In this document: positions 27,831-36,447 of the stretch, piece after piece
Position numbering within the stretch: the stretch's first letter is position 1
How the letters are laid out: each line of letters begins with the position of its first letter
Origin: UTCFX2 sp963788305
GTDB taxonomy: Bacteria; Chloroflexota; Anaerolineae; Anaerolineales; UBA4823
Direction: 5' to 3'
Assembly (NCBI GenBank): GCA_963788305.1
Contig: CAWBGK010000007.1
Coordinates: 1 to 64,000 of the forward strand
DNA length: 64,000 nt
Program-made: the position numbers and the translations under genes
The notes under the pieces: generated by a model
Told to the model about the DNA's origin: nothing
Seen by the model: the letters and a program-made list of their open reading frames with translations, nothing else
The model's database searches: none

Positions 27831-28122
27831 GCCATCGAACGAAGGATGATTTTTTAGGAGATGGGAGAATCAAGCTGTCAACTCGAGCTTCTGAAGTCGA
27901 AAGCAAAGGAAGAATTCCACGAATTTACGATAGTGAATGGAGAATATTCCCTTGATAGCTCGTTTTTAAATTCGGGAACACCTGATCGTAGGATTTCCAA
28001 CGGATGTTGAGAAATATTTAATCTGTTGCGAAACCATGCATTGCGAATAATAAATTGGTATTACTTATTTTCAACAATGGTCTTTTAGAAATTTAAGAGA
28101 ACAGACTTGTTTTGGCAGGTTT
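27831..28122. other. Non-coding, no feature recognised
   Basis: AT-rich sequence with no convincing gene, repeat or terminator. It separates the decayed RpiR remnant from the end of the redox cluster. Confidence 0.4.
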
Positions 28123-28785
28123 TCAACAGGTTCGAATATCAGGATTTTGGGGCAGCTTCTCTATAAAAACCGATCTCCTCCGGCAGCTTTTCTTCGACAG
28201 ACAGATCATCAGAAAGTAAGGAGTAATATGATTCTCCTCACAAGAGCGGCAGAAGGTAAGACCATCTACAAAAACCTCTCTTTCATTCGTGATTTCCTCA
28301 CAACATTTGCTGCAGAGCACACGAAGTCCGTGTTTGCTGATAATTTTTTCAAGTGAGACGGTCAGGTTGACGCTTTGAACAGAAAACAACTGATCAACAG
28401 ACATCACCTGATAAGCCTTGAGCTGATTATGCCAGCGATCTTCGTTCTCCTGAACGTTATTAGACGCTTCTTCCCTGCAATCGGGGCGCGGGATTATTCG
28501 AATTGCTTTGTCCTCCAAGGTATCGACAAAAGTTGCCGCAAGTTTTCCATAATCCACTACCCTCAATGTCCGACGTTCTATGCTGCAGCCGGATGCAACC
28601 GATATTCCTCCGGTGCCGCAACCATCCGATTCAGCGAAGGTAAACACCCGTTTATCTTTTTGAGGTAAATCCAATCCAAGAACCTCTCCTGCAAACATCC
28701 CCATCCGGACTCCTAATACCTGACGAGGGCAGAGATGAGTGTGCCTTTGCGCTGAAAGTTCCAGTAACATCTGGAGTTTTTCCAT
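28123..28785 (-). CDS. FmdE-like protein with C-terminal zinc finger
   Basis: The product is 220 residues. HTHLCPRQVLGVRMGMFAGE is the signature opening of FmdE, named from formylmethanofuran dehydrogenase operons; the matching Cys/Gly-rich loop DGCGTGGISVASGCS follows. The C-terminal part has a treble-clef-type zinc site (CSKCCEEI...CRSCEE). The last 30 residues (from ITPYFLMICLS) are unusual, so the true end may be earlier with an indel there. FmdE proteins occur with molybdopterin enzymes in non-methanogens and are thought to aid the cofactor or an Fe-S partner; the exact reaction is unsettled. It is the last gene of the redox cluster. Confidence 0.85.
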   Translation of the reverse strand: MEKLQMLLELSAQRHTHLCPRQVLGVRMGMFAGEVLGLDLPQKDKRVFTFAESDGCGTGGISVASGCSIERRTLRVVDYGKLAATFVDTLEDKAIRIIPRPDCREEASNNVQENEDRWHNQLKAYQVMSVDQLFSVQSVNLTVSLEKIISKHGLRVLCSKCCEEITNEREVFVDGLTFCRSCEENHITPYFLMICLSKKSCRRRSVFIEKLPQNPDIRTC

Positions 28786-28909
28786 TCATTCCTCACTTTT
28801 AAATTTTTGAAGATTTCTCAGAATGAGAACTTAAAGATAAATGTTCGCATTTGGTAGACATAAAACGCAACGCAATCATGATGTTTTTTAGTTTTATTTT
28901 CGCGAAACT

Positions 28910-29341
28910 TCACCTCGTTCCATGCCGATATAAAATCATCGGTACTGGCTGACATGTTTCGCGGTCCTCGCAAACCGCACACTCTTCACGATAACGGTTT
29001 GGAATATGAGTCCAGGGGATCGGTTCAAATCCCATTTTTTTATAAAAGCCCGCAGATTGTCCCCTGGATACCACGCTCAACTCCGGCAGCCCTCTGGATA
29101 ACTCGTGGATCAACAGGCGTCCGACGCCCTGACCTTGCCAATTTGCGTCGACGACGACCGAACGGAGGTAAAAACTCCCCTGCTCCCTTTCCAATCGAGC
29201 GGTCCCGATTAAATCCCCGGCAGAAACGGCAAGCAAGAACTCGGCGGGTTCGATTTCTGTATGCATATCATTCTCTGCCAGAAGCTTCTGCAAATCTACT
29301 CGGTCAGTATCAATTCCATATCTTAAATGGAGTTTTTCCAT
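28910..29341 (-). CDS. GNAT-family N-acetyltransferase
   Basis: The product is 143 residues. It has the GNAT core: AVSAGDLIGTARLER, the YLRSVVVDANWQGQGVGRLL segment with the acetyl-CoA pyrophosphate loop (QGQGVG), and SAGFYKKMGFEPIP near the end. The short C-terminal extension carries ECAVCEDRETCQPVPM, a Cys pattern also seen in ArsN-like members. The substrate is unknown. It starts 10 bases after the flavin reductase gene ends and is probably co-transcribed with the redox cluster. Confidence 0.85.
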   Translation of the reverse strand: MEKLHLRYGIDTDRVDLQKLLAENDMHTEIEPAEFLLAVSAGDLIGTARLEREQGSFYLRSVVVDANWQGQGVGRLLIHELSRGLPELSVVSRGQSAGFYKKMGFEPIPWTHIPNRYREECAVCEDRETCQPVPMILYRHGTR

Positions 29342-29350
29342 TTTTACCTT

Positions 29351-29902
29351 CTAGGTCCAGGTTCCAAATTGGTCGCGCTGAATGCAAAGCAAAACCTGCC
29401 CTTCAGGTTGCTCCCAACCATCCGAGAAACAATCGACCTGTGCTTCAGCGTATACGACTTTTCCAATAAAAAATGTATGATCTCCCGTATGCAGCTCATT
29501 TACAACTTTGCATTCCAAATAAGCTAACGCTCCGACGATGACCGGCGGGCGGACATAATGCGCAGACTGTATAATTAATCCAGCAGCGGTAAATTTGTCT
29601 TCATCCCGACCGGATTTGCTTCCGCAGCATTCGACTGCGGATTGGAGTTCCTTAGAGACGACGTTAATGACAAATTCCTTCTGGACTTGGATTAGTTCGC
29701 TTGAATAGCGTCTTAAATCTATACTGATCCCTAATAAGGGGGGATTGTGCGAAAGTGGCGTATGCCACGCAACCGTTAAAACATTTGGTACTAGGGATCG
29801 ATTGCAGCAAGTGACCAGCACCGCTGGACGAGGATTGAGCAGGGCTGCAATTTGACGATTCTCAACGATTTTATATTTCTTAATAGTCTTCTGCCTTTCC
29901 AC
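29351..29902 (-). CDS. Flavin reductase-like FMN-binding protein
   Basis: The product is 183 residues. NPRPAVLVTCCNRSLVPNVL, TVAWHTPLSHNPPLLGIS, the ELIQVQKEFVINVVSKEL segment and GDHTFFIGKVVYAEA are the split-barrel features of the flavin reductase-like (flavoredoxin) family. These small proteins bind FMN and pass electrons from NAD(P)H or ferredoxin. The gene overlaps none of its neighbours and lies 19 bases downstream of the DUF169 gene. It is a plausible electron carrier for the Mo/W enzymes encoded in the same run. Confidence 0.88.
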   Translation of the reverse strand: MERQKTIKKYKIVENRQIAALLNPRPAVLVTCCNRSLVPNVLTVAWHTPLSHNPPLLGISIDLRRYSSELIQVQKEFVINVVSKELQSAVECCGSKSGRDEDKFTAAGLIIQSAHYVRPPVIVGALAYLECKVVNELHTGDHTFFIGKVVYAEAQVDCFSDGWEQPEGQVLLCIQRDQFGTWT

Positions 29903-29921
29903 ATTTTGATCCTATCATAAA

Positions 29922-30926
29922 TCATGTTAATGGCGGCAGATAAATCTTGTTCCTGGAATCAGGGATGGCTTTCCTGCCTAATCCTTCCAAGCCGCGGATC
30001 AGCGCAGGCATCTTCGCGTTGTGAATACCCATAAACATCATGTCGTCGCTAATATCTGAGCTCGCCCTACAGCCGTAGCAGCCAAACGAGATATTGATCC
30101 CTTTAGTAATGAATGGGATCAATGTTGTCTCAACACATTGAGCATTATAGCCGCTTACCTTAAACTCGAACCGTTTGCCAGTGTAAAATGATGCTGCCAT
30201 ACACAACCACATCATCTGCTCAGGTTGTGCGATTACTGCAATGATATCCGGGAAAAGAACTGCTTCGGCTAGTGGGGCAACCAATGTCGCAAGATTTGAG
30301 CGCGGTCCCAACCTGGGACGTTCAGCGACCATCTGTTTAGCTGCTTCAATCGTAGCAAGTTTTCCAAAGCGAATATAAAGCTCGCCACTGGCCAATTTCT
30401 CGGGAATTTCAGTCAGGCCTAATATCGAAGTCCCGTCTGGACAGGCATGACAGCTTGCCGGCATCAGCAGAGTTTTCCCTCTACGAGCTGCCATGAGCGA
30501 TTGGCAGTACCGCAGCTTCTCTCTGGGCATTGGAGCATCGGGCAACCTGGCTCCTTGAGGAAGCAAATTAATCGCCACAGGACTCCAGCGCAGGCATAAG
30601 ACTCTCATGAGTGTCTCAGACCAGGTTTTTAGTTCTTCTTTTTCTTCTGCAGTCAGGCTAACTGAATCCTTAAATTGATCTTTTTTGGAATCAATACTGC
30701 CCTCTGAAAATCCAATTTTAAGCTTATCGTCCGGTTCAACGACTCGAAGTGCTCCGGTTGGGCACTGTCCCACACAGGTATCGCACGCCCAACAATCCTG
30801 CACCCGTACGGCATGTGGAAGCAAATGCCCATCTACTTGAATCATCTCAAACACATTTACCGGGCAAAATGCCTCGCAAAGCCCGCAGCCAGTACAGCGT
30901 TCCACCGCCAATTCAATTTCAGGCAT
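29922..30926 (-). CDS. Ferredoxin-DUF169 protein
   Basis: The product is about 334 residues. I start it at ATG 30926 (MPEIELAVERCTGCGLCEAF), which overlaps the previous stop as ATGCCTGA; the frame opens 10 codons earlier. Two 4Fe-4S motifs stand first (CTGCGLCEAFC, CWACDTCVGQC). The rest is DUF169 with CHACPDGTSILGL and NISFGCYGCRASSD, whose Cys residues could bind a further cluster. DUF169 proteins are common in anaerobes; no activity is firmly assigned. Fusion to a ferredoxin fits an electron-transfer role inside this cluster. Confidence 0.85.
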   Translation of the reverse strand: MPEIELAVERCTGCGLCEAFCPVNVFEMIQVDGHLLPHAVRVQDCWACDTCVGQCPTGALRVVEPDDKLKIGFSEGSIDSKKDQFKDSVSLTAEEKEELKTWSETLMRVLCLRWSPVAINLLPQGARLPDAPMPREKLRYCQSLMAARRGKTLLMPASCHACPDGTSILGLTEIPEKLASGELYIRFGKLATIEAAKQMVAERPRLGPRSNLATLVAPLAEAVLFPDIIAVIAQPEQMMWLCMAASFYTGKRFEFKVSGYNAQCVETTLIPFITKGINISFGCYGCRASSDISDDMMFMGIHNAKMPALIRGLEGLGRKAIPDSRNKIYLPPLT

Positions 30927-31770
30927 CGATGGTCTCCCTGGGATCATGCTCGGCATTGGGAGGTGTGCTGATCACAACCCCCATTCGACGAATCCAATCA
31001 TGCGTGCGATGGGCCAGCATCTGACCTGGTTGAAATTGACTGGAATAGGCAATCGCATTCAGAAGCGAAACCGTATGCGCCAGGTCACGAGTATCATCTA
31101 CATCTGCTACCGGAGTGAGAGAAGCCACCGGCACTCCACGCTGGGCAGCTTTTAGGATATAGGCGTCCAGCGCGGGCATCCCATCCGGATTATAAAACAC
31201 ACCTTGCGAGTCCATTGGAGTGTTGGATGTATATCCCACCAGTGAAACTCCGCACTCCTGGCAAGGCGCCTGGACAAATCCCCCACTATCTGAAAACGAG
31301 TGGAAATACTCCAACCATTGGAATGCCTGGACGATATGATTCACCGGCATTGTGGGCAAATCCCCACCAATTGAGACAACCGAGTGAAAGCCTCTTTCAA
31401 AAAGCTGTCGGAATGCATCATCAAAATGATCGTCGAATGTCATACCTCGGTCACAAATAAAATGAATTTGGGCAGGCCAAGGACCAAATTGATCAAAAAG
31501 CTGCTCAAGCGCAGGTCTGTCGGATTCTGTTGAGCAGCTGATAAAGAACTCATATTGATCTGGCTCGGTCCCATCTGAACCATGCAATCCATTCAGTTCC
31601 TTTAAAGCCATAAATCCAATTTCAGCCACATCCAGGAGCATGACCCGATACAAATCCGCTGCTTCTTCAGGCGAGAAAATGCCGCCTCTGGCCGTCGTCA
31701 ACCGGGTTTTCGTCGAGCCAGGATTAGGCGCTTTGGTAAACAATAGAAAGGCATGTTTTTTACCGCTCAT
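30919..31770 (-). CDS. DUF2064 glycosyltransferase-A-like protein
   Basis: The product is about 283 residues from ATG 31770 (MSGKKHAFLLFTKAPNPGST), chosen because the first 17 codons of the longer frame do not fit the family and lie inside the previous gene. KAPNPGSTKTRLTTA is the nucleotide-binding opening of DUF2064 proteins, followed by FEFFISCSTES-like sequence, GMTFDDHFDDAFRQLFERGF, SIGGDLPTMP and DVDDTRDLAHTV. The fold is GT-A; members may use nucleotide sugars or help modify cofactors, but the reaction is unknown. It is embedded in the Mo/W cluster between a catalytic subunit and the DUF169 gene. Confidence 0.83.
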   Translation of the reverse strand: MSGKKHAFLLFTKAPNPGSTKTRLTTARGGIFSPEEAADLYRVMLLDVAEIGFMALKELNGLHGSDGTEPDQYEFFISCSTESDRPALEQLFDQFGPWPAQIHFICDRGMTFDDHFDDAFRQLFERGFHSVVSIGGDLPTMPVNHIVQAFQWLEYFHSFSDSGGFVQAPCQECGVSLVGYTSNTPMDSQGVFYNPDGMPALDAYILKAAQRGVPVASLTPVADVDDTRDLAHTVSLLNAIAYSSQFQPGQMLAHRTHDWIRRMGVVISTPPNAEHDPRETIDA

Positions 31771-33976
31771 CGTTGATCTCCAAAGGCGAAGGTAAAGAAT
31801 GCACTCTGCAGGGTATACCATTATAGGTCCAGGTACCGATCAATCGGTCGGAGGATTCAATATCCGCATTTGTTAATACATTCGCATTCGAAATCCAGAC
31901 TCCGCCCAGTTCGGGTTTGCAGACAGGCTGTTCAGGGAACCACCACCCATAATCAACACTGACTACATCCTCATGAATTTGCATTATTTTTAAACGAAAT
32001 TGCGCCGATCCGCGATCCGTCTCCACTATGATTTCTGAGCCATCTTCCACCCCACATTTTAAGGCCGTCGAAGCGCTCATTTCAGCGAATGGATGGGGTT
32101 GGACTGAGCGAAGAGAATCAAACTGACGTAGCGCTGACCCATTGAAAGGCTGTCTTCGCCCTCCGCTGATTAATAACAAGGGATACTCATCTGAGACAGA
32201 CGAAGGAGGTTTTGGTGTTGGGAGCGGATCATACCCAAAATCCTGGAGTATTTTAGAATACATCTCGATTTTTCCGGATCGGGTTGAGAAACCCTGCTTT
32301 TTCCCATTCTGAGGATTTGTCATCTCATGCTTTTGATAAGGACTGGGCAAACAATAGAACCCTGTTTCACAAAAAGCCTTCCAGGTCAAACCTGCAGGCG
32401 CAAGAATGAAGTTCAGGCTATCTTCGAATGTCTCCCACGGCCAATCATCAGCTTGACCCATTCGAATGCCCAATTCCTTCCAGAAATAAAAATCGGGGCG
32501 TCGTTCATAGTATGGATCTACTGCTTTTTCCCCGCCGTACGCGATATTTGCCGTTCCAGCATGGGTTTGAAACAGCGGCCTTTCTAGCCCACCAGCGCTT
32601 GGGAGGATATAGTCGGCCAACATTGCAGTTGGAGTATTAAAATGTTCCAGTACCACAAGAAGATCCAGGTTATTAAGCGCATGATAGACTCTTTTAACGT
32701 CTGCCTGAGTGAGCATGGGATTACTCCCCATCACAATCAGTGCCCTGACCGGATATGGTTTGCCTGTAATCATAGCCTGCCATACCAGGTTTGGGTGAGC
32801 TGAAGTGAGATAACGCATCGGCAGCCGCCTGCTGTGCAGCTCGGTTTGCTGCCTGATCGTCTGGTAGCCCAAATAGCTTTGAAGTCCAAGCTTTCCTTCA
32901 TTGAGTTGTTTTTTTCGCTGCGGTTCAGCCAGCCTATCACTCAATTCGAGATCGATTTCAGGTACAAAATCCGGCATCTCAGCCAGATGGCTGCCTCCTG
33001 CGACATCAACATTTCCGGTGATTGCCTGCAAGATGGAAATTGCCAGGTGGGTCGCAATGGTATTTGATCCGATTTGATCGATACCGCGTCCACTAACAAT
33101 CGTTGCTGGAGAATTCTCCGCAAAAAGATGGGCAGCCGCGATTATTTTTTCCCTTTGGATTCCTGTGATTGCTTCCACAACCTCGGGTGAATAATGAGAC
33201 ACATGTTCCATAAGCTGGTTAAAGCCGGTACACCAGGCATCCACAAAACCAGCATGATAAAGCTTTTTAGAAACGATCACATTCAATAACCCTAACGCCA
33301 GGAAAGGATCAGTCCCTGGCCGCACAGACAGCCATATCTCCGCCTGCAAGGCTGTCCTTGTCTTACGTGGATCGATGACGATTATAGGTTTCCCCATTCG
33401 ACGGAATCTCTGGATCAATCGCCAAAAAAGCGAGTTATCTGACTCGGCCGGATTGACCCCCCAGAGGATGGCACAAGCGGTTGACTCTGGATCCAGCTCG
33501 TTTTCAAGCGGCCAGCCAAAAGTCAATGTATTAATCCAGATTCCCGGATTCCAACAAATTTGTCCTATTCCAATGTTGTTTGGACTGCCAAACAGATTCA
33601 TGAAGCGATGTAAAGGCCAGTACGAGGCATGTGGACCTCCGATGCTGGTTGCTAACGTTTCTGCTCCAAACCGTTCTTTGAGTTGCTGTAATCTACCTGC
33701 GATGTCATCAAGAGCTTCGTCCCAGGATACCCGTTCCCATTGACCACTTCCACGCTCACCAATTCGTTTTTGAGGGTAATTCATACGACCTGGATGGTCC
33801 AAAAATTCCAGGTTTACCGACCATCGTCGGCAGCCGCGTTGGATTCCCGCATCGTAAGGAAAACGGCCTGGATTCGGCTCAACTTCAATCACCCGCCCAT
33901 CCTGGATGGTTGCAATCAGTCCGCACAAGTATCCGCAGAAGCGGCAGTTGGTCCGAACAAGCTCTACTTCAGACAT
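31760..33976 (-). CDS. Molybdopterin oxidoreductase catalytic subunit (third paralogue)
   Basis: The product is about 738 residues. Start at ATG 33976 (MSEVELVRTNCRFCGYLC); the frame is open 21 codons earlier inside the radical SAM gene. The N-terminal cluster site is CRFCGYLC...GCRRW (CX2CX3C plus a distant Cys). WERVSWDEALDDIAGRLQQL and FGSPNNIGIGQICWNPGIW are typical of bis-MGD enzymes; the Cys of ICWNP is a candidate metal ligand. SGRGIDQIGSN, MGSNPMLTQAD, LADYILPSAGGLERP and the C-terminal molydopterin-binding ISNANVLTN complete it. There is no Tat signal, so it is cytoplasmic. Substrate unknown. It is uninterrupted and overlaps both neighbours by a few bases. Confidence 0.9.
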   Translation of the reverse strand: MSEVELVRTNCRFCGYLCGLIATIQDGRVIEVEPNPGRFPYDAGIQRGCRRWSVNLEFLDHPGRMNYPQKRIGERGSGQWERVSWDEALDDIAGRLQQLKERFGAETLATSIGGPHASYWPLHRFMNLFGSPNNIGIGQICWNPGIWINTLTFGWPLENELDPESTACAILWGVNPAESDNSLFWRLIQRFRRMGKPIIVIDPRKTRTALQAEIWLSVRPGTDPFLALGLLNVIVSKKLYHAGFVDAWCTGFNQLMEHVSHYSPEVVEAITGIQREKIIAAAHLFAENSPATIVSGRGIDQIGSNTIATHLAISILQAITGNVDVAGGSHLAEMPDFVPEIDLELSDRLAEPQRKKQLNEGKLGLQSYLGYQTIRQQTELHSRRLPMRYLTSAHPNLVWQAMITGKPYPVRALIVMGSNPMLTQADVKRVYHALNNLDLLVVLEHFNTPTAMLADYILPSAGGLERPLFQTHAGTANIAYGGEKAVDPYYERRPDFYFWKELGIRMGQADDWPWETFEDSLNFILAPAGLTWKAFCETGFYCLPSPYQKHEMTNPQNGKKQGFSTRSGKIEMYSKILQDFGYDPLPTPKPPSSVSDEYPLLLISGGRRQPFNGSALRQFDSLRSVQPHPFAEMSASTALKCGVEDGSEIIVETDRGSAQFRLKIMQIHEDVVSVDYGWWFPEQPVCKPELGGVWISNANVLTNADIESSDRLIGTWTYNGIPCRVHSLPSPLEINDER

Positions 33977-35315
33977 AGCCAATCTCTTGGGTAAAATCGC
34001 TGACCTTTTTTCCCATAAACGGATAAAGCCGCTTCCCAAAAGAATCCGTCAGCTGGTACGCGCAGAAAGGAATCTGACGTCCGTCTTGCATGGCTACCAG
34101 CATGCTGCATTCCTTAAGTCGTTTTAGATCCAGACACATTGCATCCATGTAATTCATGATTACAATGGACAATCCATCATCAAGCGAAGGAAATTTCTTC
34201 GCTGCAATATCTGCGAACACAGAACCCTGAGGACTGTGAGAATCGAATGATTGAACATATTCCTGGGGTGTGATCAAACGCGTGAGCGGCTGATATTCTC
34301 CCTGGTCAGACACAAGAAATGTCGAGCAAGAGCAAAGCGGGTGCGAACAACCTAAAGGCCATAAATCATAAGGCTTGATCTTGCCTTCGCTTTGTTCTGC
34401 CAGCATGAAGATTACATCCCCCATCGTCAGTCTCCGAATGGAATCAACCTCGAAGCGTCCAGAGGTAAAGGCTGGCTGATATGCCACACCAGCAATTACA
34501 TCCTTGTTATTCAAAGCAAAATCCAACACATCTCCAAGCTGGTCATGATTGATCCCCCAAATGACCGTCATCGCCAATACTACTTGAACTCCTGCCGCCC
34601 GGCAATTCTCGATCGCACGCAGCTTATCTTCGAGTAGAGCAGCTCCTCGAATCTTCTCATAAACCCGATCCGACAACCCATCAAATTGCAGATAAATCCC
34701 GGTGATCCCGGCGTTGGCAAGCCTATAAATCAACGCTGGATCTTTTCCAATAGCAAGCCCATTGGAATTGATCTCAATAGCAGTAATTCCTTCAGCTCGA
34801 AACAATCGCACGATATCAGGAAGATCTTTTCTAACAGTCGGTTCACCACCGGTCAGTTGAAGGCCTATATGGGATCCGGACAGCCTGACAATTAATCTGG
34901 CCATTTCTTGGAGGGTCTCGAGATCTGGGTCCGGCACCGCATTGCCGGCGGCCATAAAGCACACAGGACAACGCAAATTGCAGCGCTGTGTGACTTCGAT
35001 CTCGACAAGCGTCGGGCGCCGAAGATGATCCGAACATAATCCGCAGTCAAGCGGACACCCATCCTTAACCGCCATTGCGGTCTTCGATTTGGAGAATGGC
35101 ACCCTGAAGGCATTCATCCACTTGTAGTGATCCGCGTCTGGCCAGATGTAAGTCGTCGATGGTCCATGGTCAGGACACATCTTTCTTAGATAAACTGCCT
35201 TCTCCTGGGTGACTATGCTTCCTTCGACAACTTTGAAACAGATAGGGCAAATACCTTCAGAATGGTTAAGGAACTCGGATTTATCCGGCAGCTGCACCGC
35301 TATTCCCTCTTTCAT
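33969..35315 (-). CDS. Radical SAM protein (TrsS/MJ0619-like) with extra Cys motifs
   Basis: The product is 448 residues. An N-terminal CPICFK...CPDHG rubredoxin-like site (23-50) precedes CPLDCGLC (87-94), and the radical SAM motif CNLRCPVC (112-119) begins the core. QLTGGEPTVRKDLP and EINSNGLAIG are SAM-barrel strands. The C-terminal part has CSHPLCSCSTF, which may hold another cluster. Proteins with this CPIC...CPDHG opening include the lipid-joining Tes/GMGT-type synthases and the TrsS group often linked to selenoproteins or thiazole modification. The substrate here cannot be read from sequence. It overlaps the HdrD-like and MopB genes, so it is co-expressed with them. Confidence 0.87.
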   Translation of the reverse strand: MKEGIAVQLPDKSEFLNHSEGICPICFKVVEGSIVTQEKAVYLRKMCPDHGPSTTYIWPDADHYKWMNAFRVPFSKSKTAMAVKDGCPLDCGLCSDHLRRPTLVEIEVTQRCNLRCPVCFMAAGNAVPDPDLETLQEMARLIVRLSGSHIGLQLTGGEPTVRKDLPDIVRLFRAEGITAIEINSNGLAIGKDPALIYRLANAGITGIYLQFDGLSDRVYEKIRGAALLEDKLRAIENCRAAGVQVVLAMTVIWGINHDQLGDVLDFALNNKDVIAGVAYQPAFTSGRFEVDSIRRLTMGDVIFMLAEQSEGKIKPYDLWPLGCSHPLCSCSTFLVSDQGEYQPLTRLITPQEYVQSFDSHSPQGSVFADIAAKKFPSLDDGLSIVIMNYMDAMCLDLKRLKECSMLVAMQDGRQIPFCAYQLTDSFGKRLYPFMGKKVSDFTQEIGYV

Positions 35316-36447
35316 AGGGAGCGGGAAGAACTTGGCTCAGTCGCTGTAAATTCAGCTCGCCGTTATCCCCTTCCCACATTTTCTTGATATTCATCTCAAT
35401 TTGAGAGTAGTCGATTTCACAACCAAATAAAATCTCAAATATATGTTTTAATTGCCCTGGCTGGCTTACACGAGCCAACCGGTGTGCACAGGCCATACAG
35501 CTGGTAATACAAGTATCAGCCCCAGTATTAGAAAATTCATCCATTCTCTTCTGTGCTCGAGAAGTACACAAATCTGGATCGATCGTAGAAACGATCCCAC
35601 CAGAGCCGCAGCAGATAGTGTCTTTTCCATGGCTGAGCATTTCGACCTGGGTGAAACCCGATAGTAATGCACGCACGTCAGCCGGATTCTTGCCTCTATA
35701 CCTGTCAGGGCACGAATCATGAAAAGTAATCCTCTCGCCTCCCCCTGATCGAATTCCAGCGTCTTTGATGATCTCATATATGGATTGTACTTCGACTTCG
35801 TTGATCTGAGATTGAAGCTGGACTTCGCAGTTGGGGCAAGCGGTGATGATCCTCCTGGCGCCAGCTGACTTTATTTGACTGCGCAAGCGATCCAGGTGAT
35901 GTTTGTTTTCTTCAGCAAGCCCAATGCAATCCAATGGTTTTCCACAGCAATGCTCGGAAAAGCCCAAGGATATGCCCTGTTGTTTCAACCATTGGTGGGC
36001 AGCGCGAGTCAATTCAGGAGCGTATGTCGCCAATGTACACCCAGGAAAAAAGAGGCTCTCAAATTGATCATTAAAAAGATCGTCGTATCGAATAATGTAA
36101 GTTGCTCGATAAATCGAAAAGAAATTCCACTCCCGATCCACCAGCATGACATCATATTCTTCCGGATTGATCTTCCCTTTTTTGATGAGGATTTGTCTTG
36201 CTGCTTTTATCATCAAAGCAGGATTCGAGTTCTCCTGGCACTCCAGGCTGCATGAACCGCAAAGATCGCATCGAATTACTGCTTCAATTATCCGCTCATC
36301 GATGTGATCATTCAGGATTGCCTGGGCAATTTCGCCTGGGGTCGCACCAAAATTATTAAGCAATGAACAGGAATTCAAACACGCCTGACATCGGGTGCAA
36401 TCATTCGAAAAATCCTGGAGGATTGTTTCAGCGTCCTTGAGACTCAT
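35281..36447 (-). CDS. HdrD/GlpC-like Fe-S protein with two CCG domains
   Basis: The product is 388 residues. Two 4Fe-4S motifs lie at 17-27 (CTRCQACLNSC) and 60-70 (CDLCGSCSLEC). Two cysteine-rich CCG domains follow: FFPGCTLATYAPE...HCCGKPLDC, and HDSCPDRYRGKN...ICCGSGGIVS with CMACAHRL near the end. This is the layout of the heterodisulfide-reductase D / glycolate oxidase GlcF / LutA group, which handles two-electron transfer to disulfides or quinones. It overlaps both radical SAM genes (4 and 35 bases). It may be the electron inlet for the Mo/W enzymes. Confidence 0.9.
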   Translation of the reverse strand: MSLKDAETILQDFSNDCTRCQACLNSCSLLNNFGATPGEIAQAILNDHIDERIIEAVIRCDLCGSCSLECQENSNPALMIKAARQILIKKGKINPEEYDVMLVDREWNFFSIYRATYIIRYDDLFNDQFESLFFPGCTLATYAPELTRAAHQWLKQQGISLGFSEHCCGKPLDCIGLAEENKHHLDRLRSQIKSAGARRIITACPNCEVQLQSQINEVEVQSIYEIIKDAGIRSGGGERITFHDSCPDRYRGKNPADVRALLSGFTQVEMLSHGKDTICCGSGGIVSTIDPDLCTSRAQKRMDEFSNTGADTCITSCMACAHRLARVSQPGQLKHIFEILFGCEIDYSQIEMNIKKMWEGDNGELNLQRLSQVLPAPYERGNSGAAAG

